Shown here: positions 1-8,444 of the stretch, piece after piece
Position numbering within the stretch: the first letter of the stretch is position 1
Layout: each line of letters begins with the position of its first letter
NCBI RefSeq assembly: GCF_003240565.2
Contig: NZ_CP117255.1
Span: 2,958,501-3,022,500, forward strand
Direction of reading: 5' to 3'
Source of the DNA: Rhizobium tumorigenes
Lineage (GTDB): Bacteria > Pseudomonadota > Alphaproteobacteria > Rhizobiales > Rhizobiaceae
Length of the DNA stretch: 64,000 bases
Notes under the pieces: generated by a model
Databases searched by the model: none
What the model saw: only the letters and a program-made list of their open reading frames with translations
What the model was told of the DNA's origin: nothing
Program-made: the position numbers and the translations under genes

Positions 1-363
1 ATCCGCCAGCGCACGGTCGGCAGCATCGTAGTGACTTTCGTTGATATGGCCGCTGACCATGCGAAACGCCGCCGTCAGCACCGCTATGTCGTCCGTGTAG
101 CCGACCACGGCCATGAAATCCGGAATGATATCGAAGGGCATCACGAAATAGGCAAGGGCCGCCAGCAGTATACCGCGCACGCGCGTCGGCGTTTGCGGAT
201 CTAGCGCGCAATAGAAGGCAGCCACCACGTCGCGCGCGAACGGCACGTAGCGGATTGCCTTTCTAAGCGCCGGCCAGAATTTGCGGCGCACGGTCTTCTC
301 GCGGCTCTTTCGGGTATCTTCGTCACCGGGAAGAAGGATCTCGCCGAACTTGATATCTTGCAT
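1..363 (-). CDS. YkvA family (DUF1232) protein, C-terminus cut by window edge
   Basis: The reverse strand reads from ATG at 363 into the left edge, so only the first 121 residues are visible. They carry the DUF1232 signature: a hydrophobic helix followed by MPFDIIPDF and GYTDDIAVL, that is the P-x-D-x-IPD and G-x-x-DD pattern of YkvA proteins. The family is small, membrane-associated and of unknown function. The N-terminus is basic (about residues 15-40) and precedes the hydrophobic segment. Family assignment is confident from the motif; no role can be inferred from context. Confidence 0.85.
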   Translation of the reverse strand, partial: MQDIKFGEILLPGDEDTRKSREKTVRRKFWPALRKAIRYVPFARDVVAAFYCALDPQTPTRVRGILLAALAYFVMPFDIIPDFMAVVGYTDDIAVLTAAFRMVSGHINESHYDAADRALAD

Positions 364-421
364 TGCTGGAAAATCCTGTGGGACCCATGAGGGACACATA
401 TGGAAGCGGCCACTTGCCCAA

Positions 422-727
422 TCAACCGATACGGCCAGCCGCCGCCTTGTCCATTGCCTTCGCCATGCGAAAGTCCTGCTCGGTCAATCCGCCTGCGTCA
501 TGGGTGGTGAGCGTGACGTCGACCTTCGAGTACACGTTGAACCATTCTGGGTGATGATCGAACTTTTCGGCCGCAAGCGCGCTTTCCGTCATGAAACCGA
601 AGGCTTCGCGAAAGTTGGCGAATTTGAAGCTTCTGGTGATCGATTTTGCGTCGCCCGTGAGCGTCCAGCCGTCGAGACCAGTCATCTTTTCTTCTATGGC
701 CGTCACTTCAAGTTTGTCGTATTTCAT
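422..727 (-). CDS. phhB: Pterin-4-alpha-carbinolamine dehydratase
   Basis: This 101-residue protein has the usual length and the motif [20 protein letters not shown], the conserved histidine/tryptophan core of PCD/DCoH enzymes, with a second conserved stretch [13 protein letters not shown]. The enzyme dehydrates 4a-hydroxytetrahydrobiopterin so that the pterin cofactor of aromatic amino-acid hydroxylases can be recycled; in bacteria lacking phenylalanine hydroxylase it is thought to serve folate or molybdopterin metabolism. No hydroxylase gene lies nearby. It is divergent from the phosphatase gene, with 35 bases between the two starts. Confidence 0.93.
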   Translation of the reverse strand: MKYDKLEVTAIEEKMTGLDGWTLTGDAKSITRSFKFANFREAFGFMTESALAAEKFDHHPEWFNVYSKVDVTLTTHDAGGLTEQDFRMAKAMDKAAAGRIG

Positions 728-762
728 TTGAATGGCCCTCGTTTGAACAGTCGAAAGTTCGT

Positions 763-1242
763 ATGCATCGTTTCAAGATCCTCTTCGTCTGCATGGGCAA
801 CATCTGTCGCTCGCCGCTCGCCGAAGGAATTTTCAAACATATGGCGTTAAACGCCGGACGCGCCGCAGAGTTCGATATCGACTCGGCCGGCACAGGCGGA
901 TGGCATCAGGGCAACCCGCCCGATCCGCGTTCGATTGCTGTTGCCGCTGCGCACGGCATCGATATCGCGGCCCAGCGCGCACGCCGCATCACAGCTGCCG
1001 ACTTCGATCGTTTCGACCTGATCCTGGCGCTTGATCGTGACAATTTAAGGGTTCTCGAAAAGATGGCGAGTGGCGCAAACGCGGCCAAGCTGCATCTCTT
1101 CAATCGCTATGCGCTGGAAACCGGCGAAGACATCCCGGACCCCTACTACGGCGGCCGGGATGATTTTGACCGCGTCTACAGCATGCTCTTGACCGGCTGC
1201 AAGTCCTTGCTGGAAACCGCCGGGAAAGTTCGCACTTCGTGA
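763..1242 (+). CDS. Low-molecular-weight protein-tyrosine phosphatase
   Basis: The 159-residue protein begins with the P-loop [10 protein letters not shown], giving the CX5R catalytic signature (Cys10, Arg16, followed by Ser). The general-acid loop is DPYYGG (Asp126). Length and layout fit the LMW-PTP family, cytosolic enzymes that dephosphorylate phosphotyrosine. There is no exopolysaccharide or tyrosine-kinase operon beside it, so the substrate is unknown. Its last 67 bases overlap, tail to tail, the end of the RNA ligase-like gene on the other strand. Confidence 0.93.
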   Translation: MHRFKILFVCMGNICRSPLAEGIFKHMALNAGRAAEFDIDSAGTGGWHQGNPPDPRSIAVAAAHGIDIAAQRARRITAADFDRFDLILALDRDNLRVLEKMASGANAAKLHLFNRYALETGEDIPDPYYGGRDDFDRVYSMLLTGCKSLLETAGKVRTS

Positions 1243-1769
1243 AGCGGAAAAATCTCTTCCGTCAGATACGGACCGCCGCCCACCGATTCCCGAGAGGATA
1301 GCAGCACAAAGCGTGACGCCGTGAACAGCGATGTCTGGAAATTGCCGCGGCCGGAGAGATAGTGCGCGACATCGTCCAGACGCGACGATTTCAACCGGGC
1401 CAGCGTAACGTGCGGCATGAATTTCCGGGGATCCGCCGACAGGCCGACCCGCTGGCAAATCCGCTCGATCTCGCCCTGCAGGGCATACATTTCGGGATTT
1501 GGCGTGACGCCGGCCCAGACGGAGTGCGGTTTCTTGGAGCCGAAGGCACCGATGCCATCCAGCTTGATCTGGAATTCGGGCCTTTCGATCCGGTCCAGGC
1601 GCTCGACGATTTCATCGGCGGTCCGCCCGTCGACGTCCCCGATGAAGCGCAAGGTGATGTGGTAGTTCTCTACGTCAATCCACCGGGCGCCCGGTAGACC
1701 ACCGCGCAACAACGACAGGCTCATCGCCGCGTTACGGGGAATTTCGAGGGCGGCAAACAGTCTCGGCAT
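1176..1769 (-). CDS. thpR: RNA 2',3'-cyclic phosphodiesterase (2'-5' RNA ligase family)
   Basis: The 197-residue protein carries the two H-x-T/S-x motifs of the 2H phosphoesterase superfamily: HITL at residues 37-40 and HVTL at about 120-123, in the expected spacing. ThpR-type enzymes hydrolyse RNA 2',3'-cyclic phosphates and can ligate tRNA halves through 2'-5' bonds in vitro. The physiological role is poorly defined. The C-terminal coding end overlaps the phosphatase gene by 67 bases on the opposite strand. Confidence 0.9.
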   Translation of the reverse strand: MPRLFAALEIPRNAAMSLSLLRGGLPGARWIDVENYHITLRFIGDVDGRTADEIVERLDRIERPEFQIKLDGIGAFGSKKPHSVWAGVTPNPEMYALQGEIERICQRVGLSADPRKFMPHVTLARLKSSRLDDVAHYLSGRGNFQTSLFTASRFVLLSSRESVGGGPYLTEEIFPLHEVRTFPAVSSKDLQPVKSML

Positions 1770-1835
1770 GGCGAGATCCCCGAATCTTTTGCAGATACAT
1801 GCAGCGAATCACGCAATCAAATGCGGCGCAAGTGT

Positions 1836-2486
1836 CTATTTCTGCACCGCAGCGATCGTCCCAATGAAACTTGTCACCTGTGGCATAATACGCTGCACCA
1901 TGACATCGACCCCTTCAGGATTGGGATGCATGCCATCCTGCAGCTGTAACTTGGCCTGGGCGGCAACGCCGTCAAGGAAGAACGGGTACAACGGCAACTG
2001 GTACTTGTCGGCCAGCCGCTTGTAGATGGGGTTGAATCGGGCGGCGTAATCCCCGCCCATATTCGGCGGCGCCAGCATGCCGGCCAGAAGAACGGGAATT
2101 TTGCGTTCCTTCAGTTTTGCGATGATCGCATCGAGGTTCTTCTCGCTCTCCTCCGGTGCAATGCCACGCAGCGCGTCGTTGGCGCCGAGTTCGAGAATGA
2201 CGCCATCGGTCCCGTCTGGCACTGACCAGTCTGTCCGCGCCAACCCGCCGGAGGTCGTGTCACCGGACACACCGGCATCGGAAACCGCGACATCGAGCCC
2301 CTTGGCTTTCAACGCGGCCTCGAGCTTTGCCGGAAAACCGTCGCCCGGTGGCAGCATGTAACCGGCCATAAGGCTGTCGCCGAGACCGACCAGCTGGATG
2401 GTTCTGGCCGCCGCCGGACCGCAGAGGCCGAACACAAGGGCAGCGGCAATGACGACGAATTGAAACCCGGCAACTTTAAAACGCAT
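1836..2486 (-). CDS. tesA: Exported arylesterase, SGNH/GDSL (TesA-like)
   Basis: The start is placed at ATG 2486, where a signal peptide begins (hydrophobic residues about 8-24, ending GPAAA); a longer reading from 2531 would bury it. All four SGNH blocks are visible: GLGDSL with Ser38, a GVSGDTTSGG block, GANDALRG, and DGMHP supplying the Asp/His pair near residues 184-187. The mature 216-residue precursor should act in the periplasm as a lysophospholipase/arylesterase. It is divergent from the ABC exporter genes, the same arrangement as tesA and ybbAP in Escherichia coli. Confidence 0.92.
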   Translation of the reverse strand: MRFKVAGFQFVVIAAALVFGLCGPAAARTIQLVGLGDSLMAGYMLPPGDGFPAKLEAALKAKGLDVAVSDAGVSGDTTSGGLARTDWSVPDGTDGVILELGANDALRGIAPEESEKNLDAIIAKLKERKIPVLLAGMLAPPNMGGDYAARFNPIYKRLADKYQLPLYPFFLDGVAAQAKLQLQDGMHPNPEGVDVMVQRIMPQVTSFIGTIAAVQK

Positions 2487-2558
2487 GATCGATTCCCTAG
2501 ATTGCCTGCATTGTGCGCGCAGCAGCGGCACGTCTTCGCTTATATAGGGCAGTTCTCA

Positions 2559-3269
2559 TTGGCTAAAACAATCATCGAGCTGAAGAAGGCGGATTTGACG
2601 CTGGGCAACGCCGCGGCGTCGGTGCACGTGCTGAAAGGCATCGACCTGACCATTTTCGAGGGTGAATCCGTCGGCATCGTCGGCCCTTCCGGATCAGGCA
2701 AATCGACGCTGCTGATGGTGCTGGCTGGGCTGGAGAGCCTCGACAGCGGCGAAATCATCATTCGCGACACGCCGCTGCATGCGCTTAGCGAAGACAAGGT
2801 TGCCGATTTCCGCGGCCGGAACATCGGCATCGTCTTCCAGTCTTTCCACCTGATCGCCAACATGACGGCGCTGGAAAATGTCGCGGTGCCGCTGGAACTG
2901 GCCAATGTGCGGGATGCCTTTGACATCGCCCGCCGCGAGCTCCAGTCCGTCGGGCTGGGCGAACGTCTAACCCATTATCCCGGCCAGCTCTCGGGCGGCG
3001 AACAGCAGCGGGTGGCGATTGCCCGCGCGCTTGCCCCCTCGCCGGCCCTGATCATCGCCGACGAACCGACCGGCAACCTCGACACCGATACCGGCCGGCA
3101 GATCGCCGACTTGTTGTTTGCAAAGCAGGCCGAGCGCGGCACGACCCTGTTGCTGGTCACCCACGACAACGCGCTGGCGGCCCGCTGCTCGCGCCAGATC
3201 CGCGTCCGCTCCGGCGCAATCGACAGCGACAACACGAAGACGTCCGACCAGCAGGCGATTTTCGCATGA
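2559..3269 (+). CDS. ABC exporter ATP-binding protein, YbbA/LolD type
   Basis: Walker [10 protein letters not shown] (about residues 42-50), signature LSGGEQQR (about 145), Walker [13 protein letters not shown] and an H-loop TLLLVTHD are all present. The start is chosen at TTG 2559, because the reading frame upstream runs through the divergent esterase promoter and has no family-like sequence; this gives 236 residues, the normal length. The upstream site is weak (AGGG). The stop overlaps the permease start by four bases (ATGA), so the two are translationally coupled. The substrate of this MacB/LolD-like subfamily is not established. Confidence 0.9.
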   Translation: MAKTIIELKKADLTLGNAAASVHVLKGIDLTIFEGESVGIVGPSGSGKSTLLMVLAGLESLDSGEIIIRDTPLHALSEDKVADFRGRNIGIVFQSFHLIANMTALENVAVPLELANVRDAFDIARRELQSVGLGERLTHYPGQLSGGEQQRVAIARALAPSPALIIADEPTGNLDTDTGRQIADLLFAKQAERGTTLLLVTHDNALAARCSRQIRVRSGAIDSDNTKTSDQQAIFA

Positions 3270-5812
3270 CGCTCGGCGGCGCCCGCCTTTCACTCGCCTT
3301 CCGGCTGGCGCTGCGCGAACTGCGTGGCGGATTGCGCGGGTTTTATATCTTCCTCGCCTGTATCGCGCTCGGCACCGGCGCCATCGCCGCCGTCAATTCC
3401 GTTTCGCGCTCGATCACCGATGCCATCGCAACGCAGGGCCAGACGCTGCTGGCCGGCGACGTGCGCTTCGAAATCAACAATCGCGAGGCGACGCCTGAAG
3501 AGATGTCCTATCTCAAAGGCCTCGGCACTCTCTCTGCGTCGACCGGTGTGCGATCGATGGCGCGCCTGCCCGATGGCGCCGACCAGTCGCTGGTCGAGGT
3601 CAAGGCTGTAGATCAAGCCTATCCGCTCTACGGAAAATTCGAAGCCGAACCGGATCAGCCGCTTTCGACGCTTCTGGCAGAAAAGGACGGCACCTATGGC
3701 GCACTGGTAGCGCCCCTGCTGCTCGATCGCCTCAACCTGAAAATCGGCAGCGAACTGCTGCTGGGCAGCGCCAAGCTGCGAATTTCAGGCACGATCAAGA
3801 ACGAACCGGACGCGATTTCCGAGGGCTTTGCCTTCGCGCCGAGATTGCTCACCAGCGCCGATGCCCTGACAGCCTCCGGCCTGGTACAGAACGGCAGCCT
3901 CGTCGAGCATGGCTACAAGATCCGCATGGCTGACCCTGCCAATGGGCTGAATACTATTGCAGACCGTGCCAACAAGGCCTTTCCGCAAGCCGGCTGGTCG
4001 ATCCGCACCAGCGACAAGGCAGCACCGTCGCTGGCCGACAACATCACCCGCTTCTCGCAATTCCTTACCCTCGTCGGCCTGACGGCGCTGATCGTCGGCG
4101 GCGTCGGGGTGGCCAATGCCGTGCGCGCCTTTCTCGACAGCAAGCGCACGACCATCGCCACCTTCAAGTGCCTCGGCGCTCCCGCCTCCGTCGTGGTGAT
4201 GATCTATCTGATCCAGATCGCCCTGATCGCGCTCGCCGGCATTCTTGTCGGCCTGGTGATCGGCGCGATAGCCCCGATCTTCGCGTCTCAGTTCATGGCG
4301 CAGTTCCTGCCGGTCTCGACAGCGCCCACCCTCTACCCGGGCGCGCTGACGCTGGCCGCGCTGTTCGGCCTCCTGACCACCCTCGCCTTCGCCATCCTGC
4401 CGCTCGGCCACGCCCGCGAAGTGCCGGCGACGGCGCTATTCCGCGAGCAGGGCTTCGAAACCCGCAAGCTGCCGTCGTGGCCCTATCTGCTCGGCGCAGC
4501 GCTACTGCTCGCAGCCCTCTCCGCGCTTGCCATCTTTACCGCCTACGACCGCTTTATCGCCATCGTCTTCATCGTTGCCATCGCCGTGGCCTTCGCAGTC
4601 TTGCGGCTGGTCGCGTGGGGCCTGGCGTGGCTCGCAAGGCGCAGTCCGCGCGTCAATTCGCCGGCACTGCGGCTTGCTATCGGCAACATCCACCGGCCGG
4701 GCGCGCTGACCGCATCCGTCGTGCTGTCTCTCGGCCTCGGCCTGGCACTCTTGGTGACCTTGACGCTGATCGACAGCAACATGCGACGCGAACTGACCGG
4801 CCACATGGCAGACCAGGCGCCAAACTTCTTCTTCGTCGATATCCAGGGCAGCGAACTCGAGGGCTTCAAGACGCTGGTCTCAGCGCAGGCGCCAAAGGGC
4901 AAACTCACCGAGGTGCCGATGCTGCGCGGCCGCATCACCGCCTTCAACGGCGAGGACGTCACCAAGCGGCAGGTCCCGCCGGCCGGCCAATGGGTGCTGC
5001 GCGGCGACCGAGGCATCACCTATGCCGAAACGCCGCCGGAAAACGCCGCCATCACCGAAGGCAAGTGGTGGGACAAGGGATATACCGGCGAACCGCTGGT
5101 GTCGTTCTCGCAGGAGGAAGGCAAGGCGCTAGGGCTGAAGCTCGGAGACAGCGTCACCGTCAATGTGCTCGGGCGCAACATGACGGCGAAGATCGCCAAC
5201 TTCCGCAAGGTGGAATGGCAATCGCTGTCGATCAATTTCGTCATGATTTTCACCCCGAACACCTTCAAGGGCGCGCCACACGCCTGGCTGGCGACGCTGA
5301 CAGACCCGTCGGCGACGGCTGAGCAGGAGGCGACGATCTTGCGAACCGTGACCAATGCCTATCCGACTATCACCAGCGTCCGCGTCAAGGATGCGCTCGA
5401 CATGATCAACTCCCTGGTGGCCCAGCTTGCGACAGCCATCCGTGCTGCCGCCTCGATCGCGCTGATCGCCTCGGTGCTGGTGCTGGCCGGTGCGCTTGCC
5501 GCCGGCAACAGGGCCCGCACCCACGATGCCGTCGTGCTGAAGACGCTGGGGGCGACCCGCGCCATGCTGATCCGCGCCTTCACCTACGAATACCTCATCC
5601 TCGGCGTGGCAACGGCGATCTTTGCGCTCGCTGCCGGCGCGGTCGCGGCCTGGTACATCGTCAGCCGGATCATGCATTTGCCGTCAAGCTTCCTGCCGGA
5701 CGTCGCCTTTTCGACCATCGTCATCGCCCTGGTGCTGACGGTCGGCATAGGCCTGATCGGCACGTGGCGCATTCTGGGCCAGAAAGCAGCACCCGTGCTG
5801 CGCGAACTCTAA
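3266..5812 (+). CDS. FtsX-like ABC transporter permease, YbbP type
   Basis: The 848-residue protein has the doubled MacB-PCD/FtsX architecture of YbbP. There is an N-terminal membrane helix (about residues 20-45), a long periplasmic region, a first FtsX block of three helices (about 265-385), more helices around 410-500, a second periplasmic region, and a last FtsX block (about 720-848). Conserved turns such as RTTIATFKCLGA and THDAVVLKTLGAT mark the cytoplasmic coupling loops of both halves. It is coupled to the ATPase gene upstream. Such transporters act as mechanical exporters for envelope lipoproteins, lipids or peptides; the substrate here cannot be told. Confidence 0.9.
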   Translation: MTLGGARLSLAFRLALRELRGGLRGFYIFLACIALGTGAIAAVNSVSRSITDAIATQGQTLLAGDVRFEINNREATPEEMSYLKGLGTLSASTGVRSMARLPDGADQSLVEVKAVDQAYPLYGKFEAEPDQPLSTLLAEKDGTYGALVAPLLLDRLNLKIGSELLLGSAKLRISGTIKNEPDAISEGFAFAPRLLTSADALTASGLVQNGSLVEHGYKIRMADPANGLNTIADRANKAFPQAGWSIRTSDKAAPSLADNITRFSQFLTLVGLTALIVGGVGVANAVRAFLDSKRTTIATFKCLGAPASVVVMIYLIQIALIALAGILVGLVIGAIAPIFASQFMAQFLPVSTAPTLYPGALTLAALFGLLTTLAFAILPLGHAREVPATALFREQGFETRKLPSWPYLLGAALLLAALSALAIFTAYDRFIAIVFIVAIAVAFAVLRLVAWGLAWLARRSPRVNSPALRLAIGNIHRPGALTASVVLSLGLGLALLVTLTLIDSNMRRELTGHMADQAPNFFFVDIQGSELEGFKTLVSAQAPKGKLTEVPMLRGRITAFNGEDVTKRQVPPAGQWVLRGDRGITYAETPPENAAITEGKWWDKGYTGEPLVSFSQEEGKALGLKLGDSVTVNVLGRNMTAKIANFRKVEWQSLSINFVMIFTPNTFKGAPHAWLATLTDPSATAEQEATILRTVTNAYPTITSVRVKDALDMINSLVAQLATAIRAAASIALIASVLVLAGALAAGNRARTHDAVVLKTLGATRAMLIRAFTYEYLILGVATAIFALAAGAVAAWYIVSRIMHLPSSFLPDVAFSTIVIALVLTVGIGLIGTWRILGQKAAPVLREL

Positions 5813-5924
5813 GGCCCGCCATTAACCCAAGCGGCCAAAAGCCCCGAGGTTACATCGATTTAACCCGATTGCAGATCGTTGGCTCTTGTACGCGCGCCTC
5901 GAAAGCCTCATATTCTCGTCAGGC

Positions 5925-5995
5925 ATGCTGGAGCTCCGCAGCGGCGCCCGGGACTGAAGTGCCCGACACCGTCATCCACTCGGAGCTTGAAAGAG
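5925..5995 (+). ncRNA. Probable ybhL-leader structured RNA (5' UTR of BI-1 gene)
   Basis: The leader just before the BI-1 gene folds: AGCTCCG at 5932-5938 pairs perfectly with CGGAGCT at 5981-5987, enclosing a G+C-rich interior that includes CCCGGGAC and GTGCCCGAC. Comparative work on alphaproteobacterial 5' UTRs described a ybhL-leader motif upstream of exactly this gene family in Rhizobiales. Position, size and pairing fit. I have not matched it to the covariance model. The ribosome binding site GAAAGAGG follows the stem. Confidence 0.65.
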
Positions 5996-6001
5996 GAAAA
6001 C

Positions 6002-6772
6002 ATGGCTGACTTTCGTAATTTCCCCAACCGGGCAACCGGCGCGCAATCGGGCGCAATGATCGACGAGGGCCTTCGCAGCTACATGCTGAAGGTCTACAAC
6101 CTGATGGCACTGGGTCTGGTGCTGACGGGCGTCGCCGCCTACGCCCTGATCGCACTCACCACGACCACTGACCCAACACAGGCAGCGGCCAATTTTCACG
6201 GCGTCATGCTGACCAGCGCCGGGGTTGCCGTCTACGGCTCGCCGCTGAAGTGGGTCATCATGCTGGCGCCTCTGGCTGCCGTATTCTTCCTGAGCTTCCG
6301 CATCAACAACATGAGCGTGTCCGCTGCTCGGACGACATTCATGGTCTATGCGGGCCTGGTCGGATTGTCGCTGTCGTCGATCTTCCTGGTCTACACGACC
6401 GGTAGCGTCGTCCAGACGTTCTTCATCACGGCTGCCGCCTTCGGTGCGCTTTCGCTTTACGGCTACACTACCAAGCGCAGCCTGTCGGCGATGGGTTCGT
6501 TCCTGATGATGGGCCTGTTCGGCATCATCATCGCCTCGGTCGTCAACATCTTCATGCAGTCCTCGGCCCTGCAGTTTGCCATCTCGGCAATCGGCGTCCT
6601 GGTCTTCGCCGGCCTCACGGCCTACGATACCCAGCGGATCAAGGAACTGTACTTCGAAGCAGACGATGACGTCGTCGCCGGCCGCAAGGCCATCATGGGC
6701 GCCCTGACCCTGTACCTCGACTTCATCAACCTGTTCATGTTCCTGCTGCAGTTCATGGGCAACCGGAAGTAA
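6002..6772 (+). CDS. Bax inhibitor-1/YccA family membrane protein (YbhL-like)
   Basis: The start is the ATG at 6002, preceded by GAAAGAGGAAAAC; a longer frame from 5879 would read through the leader RNA. The 256-residue protein has seven hydrophobic segments, and its C-terminal part contains FAGLTAYDTQRIKELY, the conserved aspartate-bearing stretch of BI-1 proteins. Bacterial members are putative pH-sensitive cation leak channels of the inner membrane; the physiological role of YbhL is not settled. It is a single-gene transcript ending at the hairpin at 6823-6847. Confidence 0.92.
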   Translation: MADFRNFPNRATGAQSGAMIDEGLRSYMLKVYNLMALGLVLTGVAAYALIALTTTTDPTQAAANFHGVMLTSAGVAVYGSPLKWVIMLAPLAAVFFLSFRINNMSVSAARTTFMVYAGLVGLSLSSIFLVYTTGSVVQTFFITAAAFGALSLYGYTTKRSLSAMGSFLMMGLFGIIIASVVNIFMQSSALQFAISAIGVLVFAGLTAYDTQRIKELYFEADDDVVAGRKAIMGALTLYLDFINLFMFLLQFMGNRK

Positions 6773-6822
6773 GGCTCAGGCGCCAGGCTCCGAGAAGTCT
6801 TTCGAAACGAGAAATCGACCAT

Positions 6823-6847
6823 ACGGGGGCATCACTGCCCCCGTTTT
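6823..6847 (+). terminator. Rho-independent terminator of the BI-1 gene
   Basis: A perfect 9-base stem, ACGGGGGCA (6823-6831) with TGCCCCCGT (6836-6844), has a four-base loop and runs into TTTT. It lies 50 bases after the BI-1 stop codon, just before the stop of the convergent gene. Confidence 0.9.
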
Positions 6848-7493
6848 AATGGGTGATCGACATCACCAGCCAGTCCTTGTCGGAAATTGCGGCGAGCATG
6901 GCTTGGGCGTCCCTCAGGGCACCAACATCATTGAGCAGCCCCCACGCCGCCAGTGCATGAGGATCAGAACCTGAAGGCGGGCCTTGGATCATACGATCTA
7001 TGCTTAGCTTCAGCATCTGCGCGATCGACCCCTCCGTCCAACCGCCCGTATGGCGAAAGCCACCCTGCTCGATGGGGCGAGACGTATCTGCATAGTTCAT
7101 CAACATCGACTCGATTGATTTGCCCCGCACCAGAAGTCCGATCTCCGCAGACGACCACCCCAGTAGAGGCAAATGTGTTTCCAGCACATAATGATTGGCT
7201 CCGCCGCTCGCGCTCAGGCCGGGGATCGCAGTGAAGCGGTGCGCGAGAAGTGACACAGCTGCCAGACCGGGACTGACGAAGTCTGGCTCCATCCAAGAGG
7301 ACGCCGAGCCATCGGGATGCAGCATAAATGCAGAATGCAGGTCTTCTCGGTGCGCCAGATGCCTATTGGCGGCAATCGCCAAGGCCGAAAGCTCATCGCG
7401 AGCGTCAGCCTTCAATGCGCAAAGCAGCAATGTAACGTCCCTCTGAAATTCCGGCGTAACAGGGCAACGGAAGGCGTGATGTAGAACGGCCAT
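6846..7493 (-). CDS. Hypothetical protein, 215 residues
   Basis: I do not recognise this family. The start is set at ATG 7493 because a strong ribosome binding site (CGAGGAGAAG) precedes it; the frame stays open to 7550. The protein is soluble, with no signal peptide or membrane helix. It mixes leucine/alanine-rich helical stretches with MLHPDGSASSW, GGANHYVLETHLPLLGW and HTGGWTEGSI. The alternation of hydrophobic and acidic residues and the clean start suggest a real gene. It is the last gene of the reverse-strand accessory cassette and converges with the BI-1 gene. Confidence 0.6.
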   Translation of the reverse strand: MAVLHHAFRCPVTPEFQRDVTLLLCALKADARDELSALAIAANRHLAHREDLHSAFMLHPDGSASSWMEPDFVSPGLAAVSLLAHRFTAIPGLSASGGANHYVLETHLPLLGWSSAEIGLLVRGKSIESMLMNYADTSRPIEQGGFRHTGGWTEGSIAQMLKLSIDRMIQGPPSGSDPHALAAWGLLNDVGALRDAQAMLAAISDKDWLVMSITH

Positions 7494-7576
7494 GCCAACT
7501 TCTCCTCGAAAAGCCGCCGGACATGGGTCCGGCGGAAGCTGTGATGTCAAGGTTCAGTCTTTTTTGCTGCCGTCCG

Positions 7577-8152
7577 TCAGGCGTGACAATTTGCAAGCGT
7601 GCCATTAACTACGGTTACACCATAGGTGTTGCCGGGATTGTTGGCGAGATTATGGAAACCTAATGCTGCGACCGTGCCAGCGGTGGCGTTGGACGGCACT
7701 GGCATGAGAGCAAGGTTTACAATCGCCCCCTTTGTAATGTTCCAGTGACCCGCTGGGGCGTTGTCGAACGTAATTGTCCACGGAAAAGGCAAAGAAGAAG
7801 CATTGGCGATACCCACTGCCGCATTCCCGACCGTGTCGTTGGCCAGCACAGCAGGGTGAGCGCCGGTGCCCGCAAGGTGGACCTTGACGAAGCACTGTGC
7901 AGCCGGCAGCCCGTGTTGAGCCGCTCCATCGTTGGCGAAATGAAAAAATGAGAGCGATGCGGGCGGTGGTGGAATAGCGGGTCCTGCGCTCACACCAAAG
8001 TTGGCGGGAGTCCAGTTGACGACATGGGTAAATGCATCGGCCGTGACACTCCGGTAGACGTCGTATGCGTAGGCCGAGCTCACGACGCTAAGTGCCGCAA
8101 ACGCGCCGAAGGATATAGCAAGGAAACGACGACTAAATTTGTTGATTTTCAT
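7577..8152 (-). CDS. Secreted hypothetical protein
   Basis: The start at ATG 8152 gives a textbook signal peptide: KINKFSRR, a hydrophobic core, and a cleavage site at about SSAYA-YD near residues 28-30; upstream codons would spoil it. The mature chain of about 160 residues is rich in Ala, Asn, Pro and Gly, has two cysteines that could form one disulphide, and reads as a beta-rich extracytoplasmic domain. No family is recognised. It lies behind the RhiA-like genes on the same strand, separated from them by a hairpin, so it may be a related but separate unit. Confidence 0.65.
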   Translation of the reverse strand: MKINKFSRRFLAISFGAFAALSVVSSAYAYDVYRSVTADAFTHVVNWTPANFGVSAGPAIPPPPASLSFFHFANDGAAQHGLPAAQCFVKVHLAGTGAHPAVLANDTVGNAAVGIANASSLPFPWTITFDNAPAGHWNITKGAIVNLALMPVPSNATAGTVAALGFHNLANNPGNTYGVTVVNGTLANCHA

Positions 8153-8444
8153 TTGACTTTCCTTTTCACAACAAGAGGTTATCGCTCGTCGCACCATGCT
8201 ACGAGCGTTGCTCGGAGACGCGTGTCGCCGGAGCTGCAAAAGCGGGGACAGGGTCACCGCCATGTCTGTGGGGCATGCGAGGCGTGCGTGAACGCTCAAA
8301 AGTCAGGCGAGATGGCTGCGACCATTCCCGGGAACTGCATGCGGGTTGTCAGTCCCGCTGCCTGCAATGCTTGAAGTCGATGGGACGGGCGTTCACGGAC
8401 CGCAGAGGTCCGGGACGGCGGCAACAGGGCCGCCGTCCCGAAGA
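8153..8444. other. Spacer between secreted protein and RhiA-like gene
   Basis: This 292-base spacer holds the hairpin at 8411-8440 and, next to the secreted-protein start, the short purine tract GAAAAGGAAAGTC that serves as its ribosome binding site. No convincing gene, tRNA or further repeat is seen. Confidence 0.5.
8411..8440 (-). terminator. Strong hairpin after the RhiA-like gene
   Basis: A perfect 12-base stem, CGGGACGGCGGC (8411-8422) with GCCGCCGTCCCG (8429-8440), has a six-base loop. It begins five bases beyond the RhiA-like stop codon. There is no U-tract in the reverse direction, so it may protect the mRNA end rather than terminate transcription. Confidence 0.6.
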
